DNA of 64,000 bases from Candidatus Levyibacteriota bacterium (lineage in GTDB: Bacteria > Patescibacteria > Microgenomatia > Levybacterales > UBA12049). The position numbers and the translations under genes were made by a program. This document shows positions 32,822 to 41,420 of this stretch, in pieces. The first letter of the stretch is position 1. Each line of letters begins with the position of its first letter. The DNA lies in assembly GCA_027334565.1 (NCBI GenBank), contig DAHWUP010000002.1, positions 106,060-170,059 on the forward strand. Reading direction: 5' to 3'. Under the pieces are notes generated by a model. The model did not search any database. It had not been told where the DNA came from and saw only the letters and a program-made list of their open reading frames with translations.

Positions 32822-33157
32822 TTATAAATTTACCTTTTCGTATTTTCCCCATGGTCCCGTGATATGAATATGAAGATGGTCGATAATTTGAGCTCCCCCT
32901 CCATTCAATAACAACTTGAAACCTTTTTTATCCAGACCTTTCTTTTTGATTGTTTTTTGGATGATGCCGAAAACCTTAGCCATAAGCTTTGGATCGGTAA
33001 GTTCCATAAAATCCTTTAAATGTTTTTTGGGAACAACTAAAAAATGTAGATCTTTCGCAGGATTCAAATCCGGAAAAACCATGACATCTTTATCCTCGTA
33101 ATCGAATTCTTTTGCTATTTCGTGACTGGCAATTTTACAAAAAACACAGGATTTCAT
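32822..33157 (-). CDS. HIT family nucleotide-binding hydrolase
   Basis: The 111-aa protein shows CVFCKIASHEIAKEFDYED (HIT N-terminus with a Cys-x-x-Cys), FPDLNPAKDLHFLVVPKKHL, and the active-site triad motif DHLHIHITG close to the end (His-x-His-x-His). It hydrolyses nucleoside phosphoramidates or related AMP compounds. The ATG at 33157 is preferred over a TTG three codons upstream. It is the first gene of the HIT-rpsU-ybeY series, 15 bp before rpsU. Confidence 0.92.
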   Translation of the reverse strand: MKSCVFCKIASHEIAKEFDYEDKDVMVFPDLNPAKDLHFLVVPKKHLKDFMELTDPKLMAKVFGIIQKTIKKKGLDKKGFKLLLNGGGAQIIDHLHIHITGPWGKYEKVNL

Positions 33158-33184
33158 ATTAATCAATATTTCAAACCCGGTATT

Positions 33185-34084
33185 CTAAATCGTTGTTAAT
33201 ACATCTATTATAGCATTCAGACTCAATTTTGTCGGTTTCATCTTGGGATTATGCGTCGTGCCGTTCAAAAGCATTTTTTTGGAAATGTGCAAAAACCAGG
33301 TTGCGCCGGGATCGATTTTCCTAAGTTTTTCATATGCCAAAGTCAGGTCTACCCCTTTTTTGCCCGGATCGTCGGGACGAGCTTTGATCCTCACGTAACC
33401 TTTCCTGGGATCCCTTCTTACCACCACCATATAGCCTTTAAGCTGGGCAAGCTTAACGACACTGTCGTTTATCGTTTCAAGCCCTAATCCTTTCCCCCAT
33501 CTGGTTTTAAATTCGATTCCGTTTTTGTCAATTTCCCTTTCCGCCCAGATCCTATTCTCAAAATCATGCAATAAAGCGTCCAGACAATCCGAAATAAAAT
33601 CAACATAAAATTCATCCCGGTTAGGTTTTTCCAGTTTCAGTCCGTCCAATATGTTGGTTACTGAAAAATCCTGGTAATCTGCGAGTGGGTCGGCCCTGAA
33701 CACTTCCTTAAAATGATCGATGTCGGTAACATATTTTACCAACCTTTGTAGTGCCTCAAGCTTTTCCGGATTAATAGACGGATCGTTTTCTACTAAACCC
33801 CGCTTAACGAAATCGAAGGTCAATGAAGCTCCACAAACGGAATCGTCCGAGGTTTGATGATGGTCCAACGGTCCCATTCCCGTATCGACATGAATATATT
33901 CGTCATCGCCTTTTTTTTCTATTGCATAATCAAATCCCTGACCTTTTGGCAAAGGCAACAACCTTTCGCCGGACGGCACAAACCTGACGTTAGCTTTGTC
34001 CCATCCACCCAAAAACTTTCTCAAAAGCCATACGGATGTAATCGCGTCCATATCGGGCGCGTTATGAGCAACGATATATTTCAT
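33185..34084 (-). CDS. DHH-like/MYG1-like phosphoesterase
   Basis: The 299-aa protein opens MKYIVAHNAPDMDAITSVWLL, with His-Asn and Asp-x-Asp as the first metal site, then YIHVDTGMGPLDHHQTSD near 60-77, with Asp and the His-His pair. This arrangement resembles DHH/MYG1-family phosphoesterases and exonucleases. The central helical region carries FISDCLDALLHDFENRIW. It ends in a beta-rich region with GATWFLHISKKMLLNGTT. Substrate is unknown; an RNA or DNA end processor is possible. Placement in MYG1 versus another DHH branch is uncertain. Confidence 0.7.
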   Translation of the reverse strand: MKYIVAHNAPDMDAITSVWLLRKFLGGWDKANVRFVPSGERLLPLPKGQGFDYAIEKKGDDEYIHVDTGMGPLDHHQTSDDSVCGASLTFDFVKRGLVENDPSINPEKLEALQRLVKYVTDIDHFKEVFRADPLADYQDFSVTNILDGLKLEKPNRDEFYVDFISDCLDALLHDFENRIWAEREIDKNGIEFKTRWGKGLGLETINDSVVKLAQLKGYMVVVRRDPRKGYVRIKARPDDPGKKGVDLTLAYEKLRKIDPGATWFLHISKKMLLNGTTHNPKMKPTKLSLNAIIDVLTTI

Positions 34085-34214
34085 TGTTCGTTTTGAGTCT
34101 GTATCAGCAGTTCTTTTAACCCGCTATAAATACAAGTCTTTTAGTATACGCTATTTTCAGGGCAAAAAAAAGGGCCGAAGATTTGACAATGGTATTATTT
34201 TATAATTAAATGAA

Positions 34215-34475
34215 ATGAATATGGGTGAAGCAAGTTCGACGGAGGAAAATTTTGGACTCAAACCCGAAAATTTTGCGCAGACCATCCAAAACGGGCCGGC
34301 CATCGCTAAAATAACCACCCAGATACCCTCCGAAGACGAGACTATAACGGCCGCCGGCAAAGAAGGCGTAGCTTTTACGGTCCGTCTTCCCGAGACTACC
34401 GATAGCGAAACGTTCGCCTCTAAAAACCCGGGGTTCTTAAGAAGGGTATTTGCTAAATTAAAAATAATCCATTAG
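34215..34475 (+). CDS. Small hypothetical protein, 86 aa
   Basis: The product starts MNMGEASSTEENFGLKPE and ends in a short basic helix (FLRRVFAKLKIIH), with a disordered-looking acidic and Thr-rich middle (TQIPSEDETITAAGKEG). TATAAT at 34201-34206 ends 8 nt before the ATG. No family is recognised. The basic helix plus disordered region resembles the 26372 product in style only. It lies between divergent and convergent housekeeping genes without partners. Confidence 0.6.
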   Translation: MNMGEASSTEENFGLKPENFAQTIQNGPAIAKITTQIPSEDETITAAGKEGVAFTVRLPETTDSETFASKNPGFLRRVFAKLKIIH

Positions 34476-34494
34476 GCAAAAAAATTATCCGGAG

Positions 34495-35718
34495 TTATTT
34501 AATTTTTTTCAACAATTCCTGAAGGGTTAATAATTCACTATTGCTTGCTGTTCTCTCTTTAAATTCGATCTTTCCCCCGCTCCTTTGCGAAACCACCAAA
34601 CGGTATGGTATGCCTATCAAATCTGCGTCGGCGAATTTTTCTCCGGCCGAGACATCCCTGTCATCGTACAAAACCTCCATACCGCTTTCTTGCAGTTCCC
34701 GATAGACCTTTTCCGCCTGTTCATCCGTGCCTAAAGAAATAAGGTGTACGAGATACGGCGCAACGGCTTTCGGCCAGATGATCCCCTTCTGGTCGTGAAA
34801 CAGTTCGACCAAAGTGCCTAAAACTCTGGTGGGTCCGATACCGTAACTTGCAAGCCAAACGGGTTTCCTTTGCCCGCTCTGGTCGTTATAATACCCGCCC
34901 ATCTTCTCGGCGTACATTGTACCCAAAGGAAAGATATTACCAACCTCGATCGCCTTGGCTTCCACCATTTTGCCTTTTCTGCATTTAGGACATATCTCCC
35001 CTTTCTTCCCTTTAAAAATCTCCTTATTTTGGGCAAAATCGCAGTTGTCACAATAAAAAATAGTATCTTCGCCCTGATCGCTCAATACCTGGAATTCATG
35101 TGTGATGTTCTCGGTGAACACTCCCCCTCCGGCTTCAACGATTTTTACATCAAATCCGATCCTCTTAAAGATTTTAAAATAGCTTTCGGCCACTTCCCAG
35201 TAATATTTGTACATGTCATCCTTGGTTAAATGCGCACTGTATAAGTCTTTCATCAGGAATTCCCTGGCTCGAAGTATTCCTGACTTAGCCCTGGGTTCAT
35301 ATCTGAATTTGGTTGAGAAATGATAAATTTTTATGGGAAATTCCTTGGGGCTTACATAAAGCTTGGTAATTAAATACATCACTATCTCTTCGTGCGTAAA
35401 GGAAAGTCCGTATTCCTTGTCATCCTTTTTAAGCTGATACATGATGTCTCTGGCCTTATCCCAGCGGCCGGTCTCTTTCCATATCTCTTTGGGATGAAGA
35501 AGCGGCATCAACATTTCCTGCGCTCCGGTTTTATCAAGTTCTTCACGGATAATATCGTTAATTTTTGTCACAACCCGAAATCCTAAAGGTAGAAGCGTCC
35601 ACGAACCGGACATCAGTTGATCGATAAATCCCGCCTGTACAAGTAATTTATGGTTGACTGACTCGGCCGCTTTAGGCGCCTGCTTTAAAGTTTTCGGAAA
35701 ATTATGAGAATATCTCAT
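34495..35718 (-). CDS. proS: Prolyl-tRNA synthetase, short form without editing domain
   Basis: The 407-aa class II synthetase has LPLGFRVVTKINDIIREELDK (motif 1), FSTKFRYEPRAKSGILRARE (motif 2 region) and SYGIGPTRVLGTLVE (motif 3), with a C-terminal anticodon-binding domain. Bacterial ProRS is usually about 570 aa with an editing insertion between motifs 2 and 3. Here that insertion is replaced by a short Cys-rich loop (YCDNC and CPKC). The enzyme would lack cis-editing of Ala-tRNA-Pro. Extended -10 TGG-TATACT lies 7 nt before the ATG. Confidence 0.94.
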   Translation of the reverse strand: MRYSHNFPKTLKQAPKAAESVNHKLLVQAGFIDQLMSGSWTLLPLGFRVVTKINDIIREELDKTGAQEMLMPLLHPKEIWKETGRWDKARDIMYQLKKDDKEYGLSFTHEEIVMYLITKLYVSPKEFPIKIYHFSTKFRYEPRAKSGILRAREFLMKDLYSAHLTKDDMYKYYWEVAESYFKIFKRIGFDVKIVEAGGGVFTENITHEFQVLSDQGEDTIFYCDNCDFAQNKEIFKGKKGEICPKCRKGKMVEAKAIEVGNIFPLGTMYAEKMGGYYNDQSGQRKPVWLASYGIGPTRVLGTLVELFHDQKGIIWPKAVAPYLVHLISLGTDEQAEKVYRELQESGMEVLYDDRDVSAGEKFADADLIGIPYRLVVSQRSGGKIEFKERTASNSELLTLQELLKKIK

Positions 35719-35725
35719 ACGGATG

Positions 35726-35731
35726 AGTATA
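35726..35731 (-). promoter_or_regulatory. Extended -10 promoter of proS (leaderless)
   Basis: Minus-strand TGG-TATACT (35734-35726), 7 nt before the ATG at 35718. It is back-to-back with the promoter of the divergent 35773 gene. Confidence 0.7.
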
Positions 35732-35760
35732 CCATTTTTCCTTTTTATATTGTATACTCT

Positions 35761-35766
35761 TAAAAT
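35761..35766 (+). promoter_or_regulatory. -10 promoter of the 35773 gene (leaderless)
   Basis: TAAAAT (35761-35766) ends 6 nt before the ATG at 35773. Confidence 0.6.
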
Positions 35767-35772
35767 TATCTA

Positions 35773-36126
35773 ATGAATGAGCGACAGCCCCAAGACAACG
35801 GAAATTTGGATGGTGTCATCAAAGACGAAATAAGCGTCAACTACATCAACCCCGCAAACGCTTCGGGACATAACTTAAGAAGACTAATTGCCGAAACAAT
35901 TTTTTCACCCAAAAGTGAAGCAAGTCTAAGGTACAACCTCCATGATTACGAAGATGAATTAACTACCGATCAGCTTGAAAGCGTTAGGCATACGGGTTTA
36001 TACGATATAATCGGGTTCATTAATGAAAAGGCGTGTGAGCTGGGTTTTGCAGATGAAATAATAGTTGTAAGCAAGGGTCCCTTCCCGACAGAAATAATAA
36101 ATTCCGAAAGCCAGAGAATCATTTAA
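35773..36126 (+). CDS. Hypothetical protein, 117 aa
   Basis: A soluble, acidic, helix-rich protein beginning MNERQPQDNGNLDGVIKDE. It contains LRYNLHDYEDELTTDQLESV near 55-75 and IIGFINEKACELGFADEIIV near 83-102. No family is recognised. It is divergent from proS with both promoters in the 54-bp gap, and convergent with the tRNA-binding protein gene (32 bp between ends). Confidence 0.7.
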   Translation: MNERQPQDNGNLDGVIKDEISVNYINPANASGHNLRRLIAETIFSPKSEASLRYNLHDYEDELTTDQLESVRHTGLYDIIGFINEKACELGFADEIIVVSKGPFPTEIINSESQRII

Positions 36127-36158
36127 TTTAGAGCTTCTTATCTGTCTGAATTTTAAGT

Positions 36159-36485
36159 TCAGACCACCTCCGTTCCCTTAGGAACGTCTATCTCGGGAAT
36201 AAGAAGTACGGTTTTTTCAGGTACGTCAATTGCCATCAGCATCCCTTGTGATTCTTCTCCCTTGAATTTGCGGTATTGAAGATTCACGATAAAAGGCAAC
36301 CTCTTCCCTACCAATTCTTCGGGCTTAAAACTTTCCGCGATCCCCGAAACAATCTGCCTTTGAAACTCTCCGAAATCAACCTGAAGCTTTAAAAGCTTAT
36401 CCGCATTTTCGACTTTCTCGACGGATAAAATTTCACCTATTCTGATCTCAACCTTCTTAAAATCGTCTAAAGCTATTTGGTCCAT
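36159..36485 (-). CDS. Stand-alone tRNA-binding OB-fold protein (MetG C-terminal/CsaA-like)
   Basis: The 108-aa protein is a complete EMAP/Trbp111-type OB fold: DFKKVEIRIGEILSVEKVEN near 8-27, ADKLLKLQVDFGE and QIVSGIAESFKPEELVGK, then NLQYRKFKGEESQGMLMA near 67-84. In other bacteria this domain is the C-terminal part of MetRS or the free protein CsaA/Trbp111, which binds tRNA or acts as a chaperone. No metG is in the window, so it may serve MetRS in trans. TATAAT lies 7 nt before the ATG. Confidence 0.88.
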   Translation of the reverse strand: MDQIALDDFKKVEIRIGEILSVEKVENADKLLKLQVDFGEFQRQIVSGIAESFKPEELVGKRLPFIVNLQYRKFKGEESQGMLMAIDVPEKTVLLIPEIDVPKGTEVV

Positions 36486-36499
36486 AAAAGAAATTATAC

Positions 36500-37393
36500 T
36501 TATTTCCCAATCTCATGTCCACCGAAAGCGTTCCTTAATGCATTCAGGACTTTCGTGGAAAATGCTCTGTGTAGCTCTTTTTGCTTTTGGGTTTGCAGCC
36601 TGTATCGAAGCGAATCCTCGATAATCCTTATATTTATACCTTTGTTCTTTGCTTCCTCTATAGTCCACCTTGCTTCACCCGATTCGCTAACCGGCCCTTC
36701 CATCATCTTAAGGTCGGGGCTATTTTTCAAGGATTCAGCCAAGCGGTCCATCAGAAATCCGGAAATGACCGTTCCCTTTTGAAAAACCTCCGCCACCTTT
36801 ACAAGATCGAATTTATAATCAGATTTCTCAAGGACTTCAAACCCTTCTGCCAAAGACTGCATCATCCCATACTCGATCCCGTTATGCGCCATTTTTATGA
36901 AGTGCCCCGCCCCGCCTTCGCCAAAAAACTTGTGTCCGCCTTTCGGTTTTGCCAGCGAATCAAGTAAGGGAATGATGTACTCGTATGCCTCCTTTGAACC
37001 TCCGGCCATTAGCGGATAACCGCTTCCCTCGGCCAAGATCCCGCCGCTTATACCGATGCCCAAGTACTCAATACCCATAGGTTTAAAATGCCCGAAGCGT
37101 CTTTCCGTATCCTTAAAATATGCGTTCCCGCCGTCGACAACGATGTCGCCTTTTTCAAGATACGGCTCAAGCTGATCCAGCACTCCCTGGGTCGCCTCAC
37201 CCGCAGGCAGCATCAACCATAAAACTTTGGGGCGGGGCAATTTGGAAATCAAGTTTTCGATGTTTTTAGAAATTTCCAATCCCGAAATATCTTTGGGGCC
37301 TCTGTTCCAGGCAATCACCCGATGTCCCGATTTTGACAACTTAAGAGCGATCCTTGAACCCATTTTTCCAAGCCCCAGAACGCCGACTGTCAT
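36500..37393 (-). CDS. gnd: 6-phosphogluconate dehydrogenase (decarboxylating), short type
   Basis: The 297-aa protein begins MTVGVLGLGKMGSRIALKL (Gly-rich NAD(P) site) and has VVDGGNAYFKDTERR, GIGISGGILAEGSGYPLMAG and FIKMAHNGIEYGMMQ, the last with the catalytic Lys-x-x-His-Asn. The short length matches the GndA/YqeC-like form rather than the 470-aa dimer form. It oxidises 6-phosphogluconate to ribulose 5-phosphate. The ATG at 37393 forms an ATGA overlap with the zwf stop, so translation is coupled; a GTG three codons earlier is less likely. Confidence 0.94.
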   Translation of the reverse strand: MTVGVLGLGKMGSRIALKLSKSGHRVIAWNRGPKDISGLEISKNIENLISKLPRPKVLWLMLPAGEATQGVLDQLEPYLEKGDIVVDGGNAYFKDTERRFGHFKPMGIEYLGIGISGGILAEGSGYPLMAGGSKEAYEYIIPLLDSLAKPKGGHKFFGEGGAGHFIKMAHNGIEYGMMQSLAEGFEVLEKSDYKFDLVKVAEVFQKGTVISGFLMDRLAESLKNSPDLKMMEGPVSESGEARWTIEEAKNKGINIRIIEDSLRYRLQTQKQKELHRAFSTKVLNALRNAFGGHEIGK

Positions 37394-38847
37394 ATCAACC
37401 ACTTCCTCCCGTCTTTTTCAATTAATGCATCCGCTTCCTTAACCCCCCAGCTGCCGCGTGTATAAGTTTTGATAGGGGTTTTTTCCTCCTCCCAGTTTCT
37501 TAGAATGTCCGTTATAAGTCTCCAGGAACTTTCCAATTCGTCCGAACGGCTGAATAACATCTGGTCTCCGAAAAAAATATCCAGAAGTATTTTTTCGTAG
37601 GCCTCCAGCCCTCTTGTTCCGAAACTTTCCTTATAATTAAATTTCATATCCACCGAATCGAGTCCCAATTTTACCCCCGGTGTCTTGGCGATGAAGCGAA
37701 GGTTTATCCCTTCATCGGGCTGAATCCTGAAGGTAATGACGTTTCCTATCTCGGGACAACCGTACTCCTTAAATAGAATGTGGCAGGTCTGTATGAAAAC
37801 TACCGAAATCTCGATAACATGTTCCGGCATATCCTTACCGGCTCTAACATAAAACGGTACTCCTTCAAACTTTGGGGTATCGACAAACAACTTCATCGCT
37901 ACAAACGTTTCGGTTTGGGAATCGGAAGAAACGTTCTCCTCGTTTAAGTATCCTTGATATTGCCCTTTGACCACCGAATCCTTTTGGTCACAACGAAGTG
38001 ATGCGATCACCTTGGCTCTGGCGTCCCTTAGATCTTCCTTGGTAAAGCTTTTCGGGCTTTCCATCGCCACTGCCGCCAGAAGCTGCATCAGATGGTTTTG
38101 GGCTATATCCCGAAGCTCCCCCACTCCGTCGAAAAATCGTCCGCGGTTGCCGATCCCGCCCTTTTCGGCGAATGTGATCTGTACGTGGTCTATAAAGTTC
38201 TTGTTCCAGACCGGCTCGAAAATACCGTTGGCAAACCTAAAAGCCAACATATTCTGCACGGTTTCCTTTCCAAGGTAATGATCAACCCTAAAAATCTGCC
38301 TTTCGTCAAAAATCTCCCCTAACTTTTTATCCAGACTTCTGGCGGTTTCAAGGTCCTTTCCGAAGGGCTTTTCGATAACTATCCTTGTCCAGCTGCCCTT
38401 ACCGAAATCTTCCGAGGGATATCCGCAACCTTCGGATAATTTGGTTTTGACCAGGCTATCCAAAATAGCCTCGTCGTAATCCGGAGGAGTTGCCAGATAG
38501 TAAAACCGGGTTACGCACGCCCCAATCTGCGAATCGATTACCTTTAACTTTTCCGAAAGTTCAAGATAACCCTTATCGTCTTCAAAACTTCCGTCCTGGT
38601 AAAATAAATGTTTGGTAAAGTCCTCCCACCCAGGGTCTTTGCTTTCCTGTGTAAAGTATCCGCGAAAATGTTCGTCCGACAGATTCCTTCTGGAAAAACC
38701 GATGATGAAAAATTTATCCGGCAGCATTCCGTTTTTAAACATCGAAAACAATGCCGGAATCAGTTTGTTTTTTGCCAAATCCCCCGTCGCCCCGAAGATA
38801 ACCATGATAAACGGTTGATTCACCTTAAAGTTTTTGGAATTTTCCAT
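37390..38847 (-). CDS. zwf: Glucose-6-phosphate 1-dehydrogenase
   Basis: The 485-aa protein has VIFGATGDLAKNKLIPALF near 16-34 (NADP site), RIVIEKPFGKDLETARSLD near 157-175 and the substrate motif FRVDHYLGKETVQNML near 188-203. The C-terminal beta domain includes FYVRAGKDMPEHVIEISVVF. Normal length. It oxidises glucose 6-phosphate to the lactone and produces NADPH. TATAAT ends 9 nt before the ATG, so zwf may also be expressed apart from the upstream pgl. It is coupled to gnd. Confidence 0.96.
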   Translation of the reverse strand: MENSKNFKVNQPFIMVIFGATGDLAKNKLIPALFSMFKNGMLPDKFFIIGFSRRNLSDEHFRGYFTQESKDPGWEDFTKHLFYQDGSFEDDKGYLELSEKLKVIDSQIGACVTRFYYLATPPDYDEAILDSLVKTKLSEGCGYPSEDFGKGSWTRIVIEKPFGKDLETARSLDKKLGEIFDERQIFRVDHYLGKETVQNMLAFRFANGIFEPVWNKNFIDHVQITFAEKGGIGNRGRFFDGVGELRDIAQNHLMQLLAAVAMESPKSFTKEDLRDARAKVIASLRCDQKDSVVKGQYQGYLNEENVSSDSQTETFVAMKLFVDTPKFEGVPFYVRAGKDMPEHVIEISVVFIQTCHILFKEYGCPEIGNVITFRIQPDEGINLRFIAKTPGVKLGLDSVDMKFNYKESFGTRGLEAYEKILLDIFFGDQMLFSRSDELESSWRLITDILRNWEEEKTPIKTYTRGSWGVKEADALIEKDGRKWLI

Positions 38848-38899
38848 AATTTAAAAATTATAAAGCCTTGAACAACAAATATAAAGAACTAATCTGATT

Positions 38900-39595
38900 T
38901 TACCGAAAATAAACCGATTGGTCCGTAATCAAGACCGTCACTTTAGAAAGCTCCTTCATCAAAAACCTCGCCGGGACCTTTGTAACGAAACCTTCTTCGA
39001 ACATTCGCTTTAGGGCTATCTGTTTTTCTTTTCCGAATGCCAAAACGATTATTTTGTCAAACTGCCTTAATGCGGCAAAACTTAAGGTAATCCTTTTCTT
39101 GTAAACCGTTTTATTCGCATTATAAAAGCTGACCAGTGATGTCTTATCATTTAAAATCGCATCGGAAATCTTCTCGATTGCCGGTATTCCCGCAGTATGT
39201 CCGTCCGTACCGACCCCTAAAATGGCCATGCTTTTTTGAAAATGATTGAATAAGTAACGCACGGTCTCGTCATAATCTTTGGCTGTGTCCTCAAGACCTT
39301 TATTTTGAAGGATCGGGTAGAATTTTATGTTCAGTTCATCAAGTGCGGACAACAATTGAGTATTTTTTATCATCAGCTCGTTACTATCTATGTAAAACTT
39401 CTCCCCGTACCGTTCGTCCACCATCGCAACCGCTCCCGCCTTAAGCTTTTTCTCTTTCGCTAAGAGTTGATACAAAGCTTTTGGCGTCGATCCGCCGGAC
39501 AAAAAAAGCACGCTACTTTGGGTTAAATGCTGATAAATAAGAGTTTTGCAGATTTCAAAACCTTCCTTTGGATTGTTAACTTTTACTATCTTCAT
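38900..39595 (-). CDS. pgl: 6-phosphogluconolactonase
   Basis: The 231-aa protein belongs to the DevB/NagB-like family: VLFLSGGSTPKALYQLLAKE near 29-48, VAMVDERYGEKFYIDSNELM near 57-76 and ILGVGTDGHTAGIPA near 124-138. It hydrolyses the G6PDH product to 6-phosphogluconate. The short GlcN6P-isomerase alternative is less likely given the adjacency to zwf and gnd. Its ATG overlaps the rseP stop (ATGA), tying the pathway genes to rseP expression. Confidence 0.9.
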   Translation of the reverse strand: MKIVKVNNPKEGFEICKTLIYQHLTQSSVLFLSGGSTPKALYQLLAKEKKLKAGAVAMVDERYGEKFYIDSNELMIKNTQLLSALDELNIKFYPILQNKGLEDTAKDYDETVRYLFNHFQKSMAILGVGTDGHTAGIPAIEKISDAILNDKTSLVSFYNANKTVYKKRITLSFAALRQFDKIIVLAFGKEKQIALKRMFEEGFVTKVPARFLMKELSKVTVLITDQSVYFR

Positions 39596-40704
39596 TTGGG
39601 AATAATCGGCTGCCCGGAGAAAATCCTTAACAAATCGTGCACCGTAATAAGAGCGATAAGTGCGAGTAGAATCGCCATCCCGACGGTATGAATATACGAT
39701 TCCAAAACCGGATCGACCTTACGTCTGGTGACAGCTTCGATGGCGATGAATAACAGTCTTCCTCCGTCAAGCGCCGGAAAAGGTAAAATGTTTACTATCG
39801 CAAGGTTTAAGGATAGAAGCGCGACAAATGATAATACCGCGTTAAACCCGATGCTGACCACCGTTCCTGTCAGCTGCGCTATGCCGACCGGACCGGCCAC
39901 ATCTTGTGGCACCGCTCCCCTGGTGAGGATTTGGGTCGTAAGCATCACCAGACCGTTCACGATAAGCCAGGTCTCATTCAACGCTTCTTTTGTGCCAACG
40001 AACGGCGCTTCATACCAGGGATACCTTTTTATATCTGTCCCCGGCGAAATCGCTACCCCCATGGGTCCCTGATTTTTCGGATAGTTTTTACGCGGAGTAA
40101 TGTTTAAAACGATTTCTTTTCCGTTTTGAGTTTTAATAAGAATCGGAATTTGCGTTCCCGCTAGGTGGTCTACCAGTTTTATCAATTGAGAGGTTGAAGT
40201 AATTGATGTTCCTTTAACTTTTTCTATTGTATCTCCGGCCACAATGCCGACTTTTTCTGCCGGAGAGTTCTTAAGTACTTCCACGACCACAACTTTATTG
40301 TTGGGAACCGGGACTCCGACCGCCGAATATAAATATGAAAGAATCACAACCGCCAATAAAAAATTCATGATCACACCGGCTATGATAACCGCGGTTTTTT
40401 GCCATTTGGGTCTAGAAAAATAAGCGCGTTTGAGATCTTTTTCGGGGAGATTCTGCGGTTTTATGGAGACACTGCCGGAACCGGCTTCATCCTCTCCGTA
40501 AAGTTTTACGAACCCGCCTATCGGAAGCCAGTTTATCGAATAAATTGTTTCGCCGTACTTTATTCCGAAAGCTCTGGGAGGAAGGCCGAAACCGAATTCT
40601 TCGACTTTGATTTTTAACAGTTTCGCTACGAAAAAATGTCCCGCCTCATGGACCAGGACCAATACCGAAAGGATAATTATGAATACGACAATCGTTAATA
40701 ACAT
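39592..40704 (-). CDS. rseP: RIP metalloprotease RseP (site-2 protease)
   Basis: From the ATG at 40704 the product has 370 aa: an N-terminal helix with the zinc motif HEAGHFF (residues 19-25), a PDZ domain (GVPVPNNKVVVVEVLKNSPAEKVG region, about 140-215) and a C-terminal NILPFPALDGGRLLFIAIE motif with the third zinc ligand. It cuts membrane proteins inside the bilayer, typically anti-sigma factors. A target could be the putative anti-sigma at 7813-8469. TGT-TATACT ends 8 nt before the ATG; the 24 extra upstream codons are promoter. Confidence 0.94.
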   Translation of the reverse strand: MLLTIVVFIIILSVLVLVHEAGHFFVAKLLKIKVEEFGFGLPPRAFGIKYGETIYSINWLPIGGFVKLYGEDEAGSGSVSIKPQNLPEKDLKRAYFSRPKWQKTAVIIAGVIMNFLLAVVILSYLYSAVGVPVPNNKVVVVEVLKNSPAEKVGIVAGDTIEKVKGTSITSTSQLIKLVDHLAGTQIPILIKTQNGKEIVLNITPRKNYPKNQGPMGVAISPGTDIKRYPWYEAPFVGTKEALNETWLIVNGLVMLTTQILTRGAVPQDVAGPVGIAQLTGTVVSIGFNAVLSFVALLSLNLAIVNILPFPALDGGRLLFIAIEAVTRRKVDPVLESYIHTVGMAILLALIALITVHDLLRIFSGQPIIPK

Positions 40705-40712
40705 AGAATAAA

Positions 40713-40718
40713 AGTATA
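40713..40718 (-). promoter_or_regulatory. Extended -10 promoter of the rseP-pgl-zwf-gnd series
   Basis: Minus-strand TGT-TATACT (40721-40713), 8 nt before the ATG at 40704. It shows that the longer open frame upstream is not translated. Confidence 0.7.
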
Positions 40719-40859
40719 ACAGAATAAGATTAACGATTAAAGATTTAAGATTGCTTAAAAAATTTACTTTGTACAAAACGGATGCCGCGAACGACAGCTT
40801 CGGGAAGAGGATGAAATAACAATGTTATCGAGGATAATATATCGACTCAAAAATTGAGG

Positions 40860-41420
40860 TTATATCGCCAGCAATTCCGCTTCTTTTTGCTTGCCCATGG
40901 ACTCGATTTGTGCAATGGTATCGTCGGTTAATTTTTGGATCTCTTTTTCCAGACGTACCATATCGTCTTCGGAAATCGTTTTGTCCGAAAGCTGTTTTTT
41001 AAAGCCGTTCAAAACTTCATGCCTTTGTTGCCTGACCTGAATTTTACCGCCTTCAAGCTTTTGATTGACCAGCGCCACCAGTTGCTGCCTTCGCTCTTCG
41101 GAAAGTGGCGGAATCGAAATCCTGATGATACCGGCGTCTACAACAGGTGTAAAACCGGTATTAGACTCCATAATTCCCTTATGGATCTCACCGATGATGG
41201 TCGCATCGTAAGGAGTGATCACCAGCGTTTGCGCATCCAGTGCGTGGACCTGAGCCAGTTCGATAACCTTCAGTTTTTGCGTACCGCCGTAAGCATTAAT
41301 CACGATGTTTTCAACCAGCGAAGGAGAGGCTTTACCAGCACGGACGGATGAAAGATCAACTTTTAAAACATCGATGACCTTGTCCATCTGCAGCTTGGCG
41401 CTTGTAAGAAGTTCGTCCAT
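40860..41420 (-). CDS. frr: Ribosome recycling factor
   Basis: The 186-aa protein is a full-length RRF: LSSVRAGKASPSLVENIVINAYG near the N-terminus, LVITPYDATIIGEIHKGI and IRISIPPLSEERRQQLVAL, and a C-terminal helix with EDDMVRLEKEIQKLTDD. It splits ribosomes after termination. Its ATG overlaps the tsf stop (TAATG), and there is no separate ribosome site. In most bacteria pyrH lies between tsf and frr; here it is absent. Confidence 0.96.
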   Translation of the reverse strand: MDELLTSAKLQMDKVIDVLKVDLSSVRAGKASPSLVENIVINAYGGTQKLKVIELAQVHALDAQTLVITPYDATIIGEIHKGIMESNTGFTPVVDAGIIRISIPPLSEERRQQLVALVNQKLEGGKIQVRQQRHEVLNGFKKQLSDKTISEDDMVRLEKEIQKLTDDTIAQIESMGKQKEAELLAI

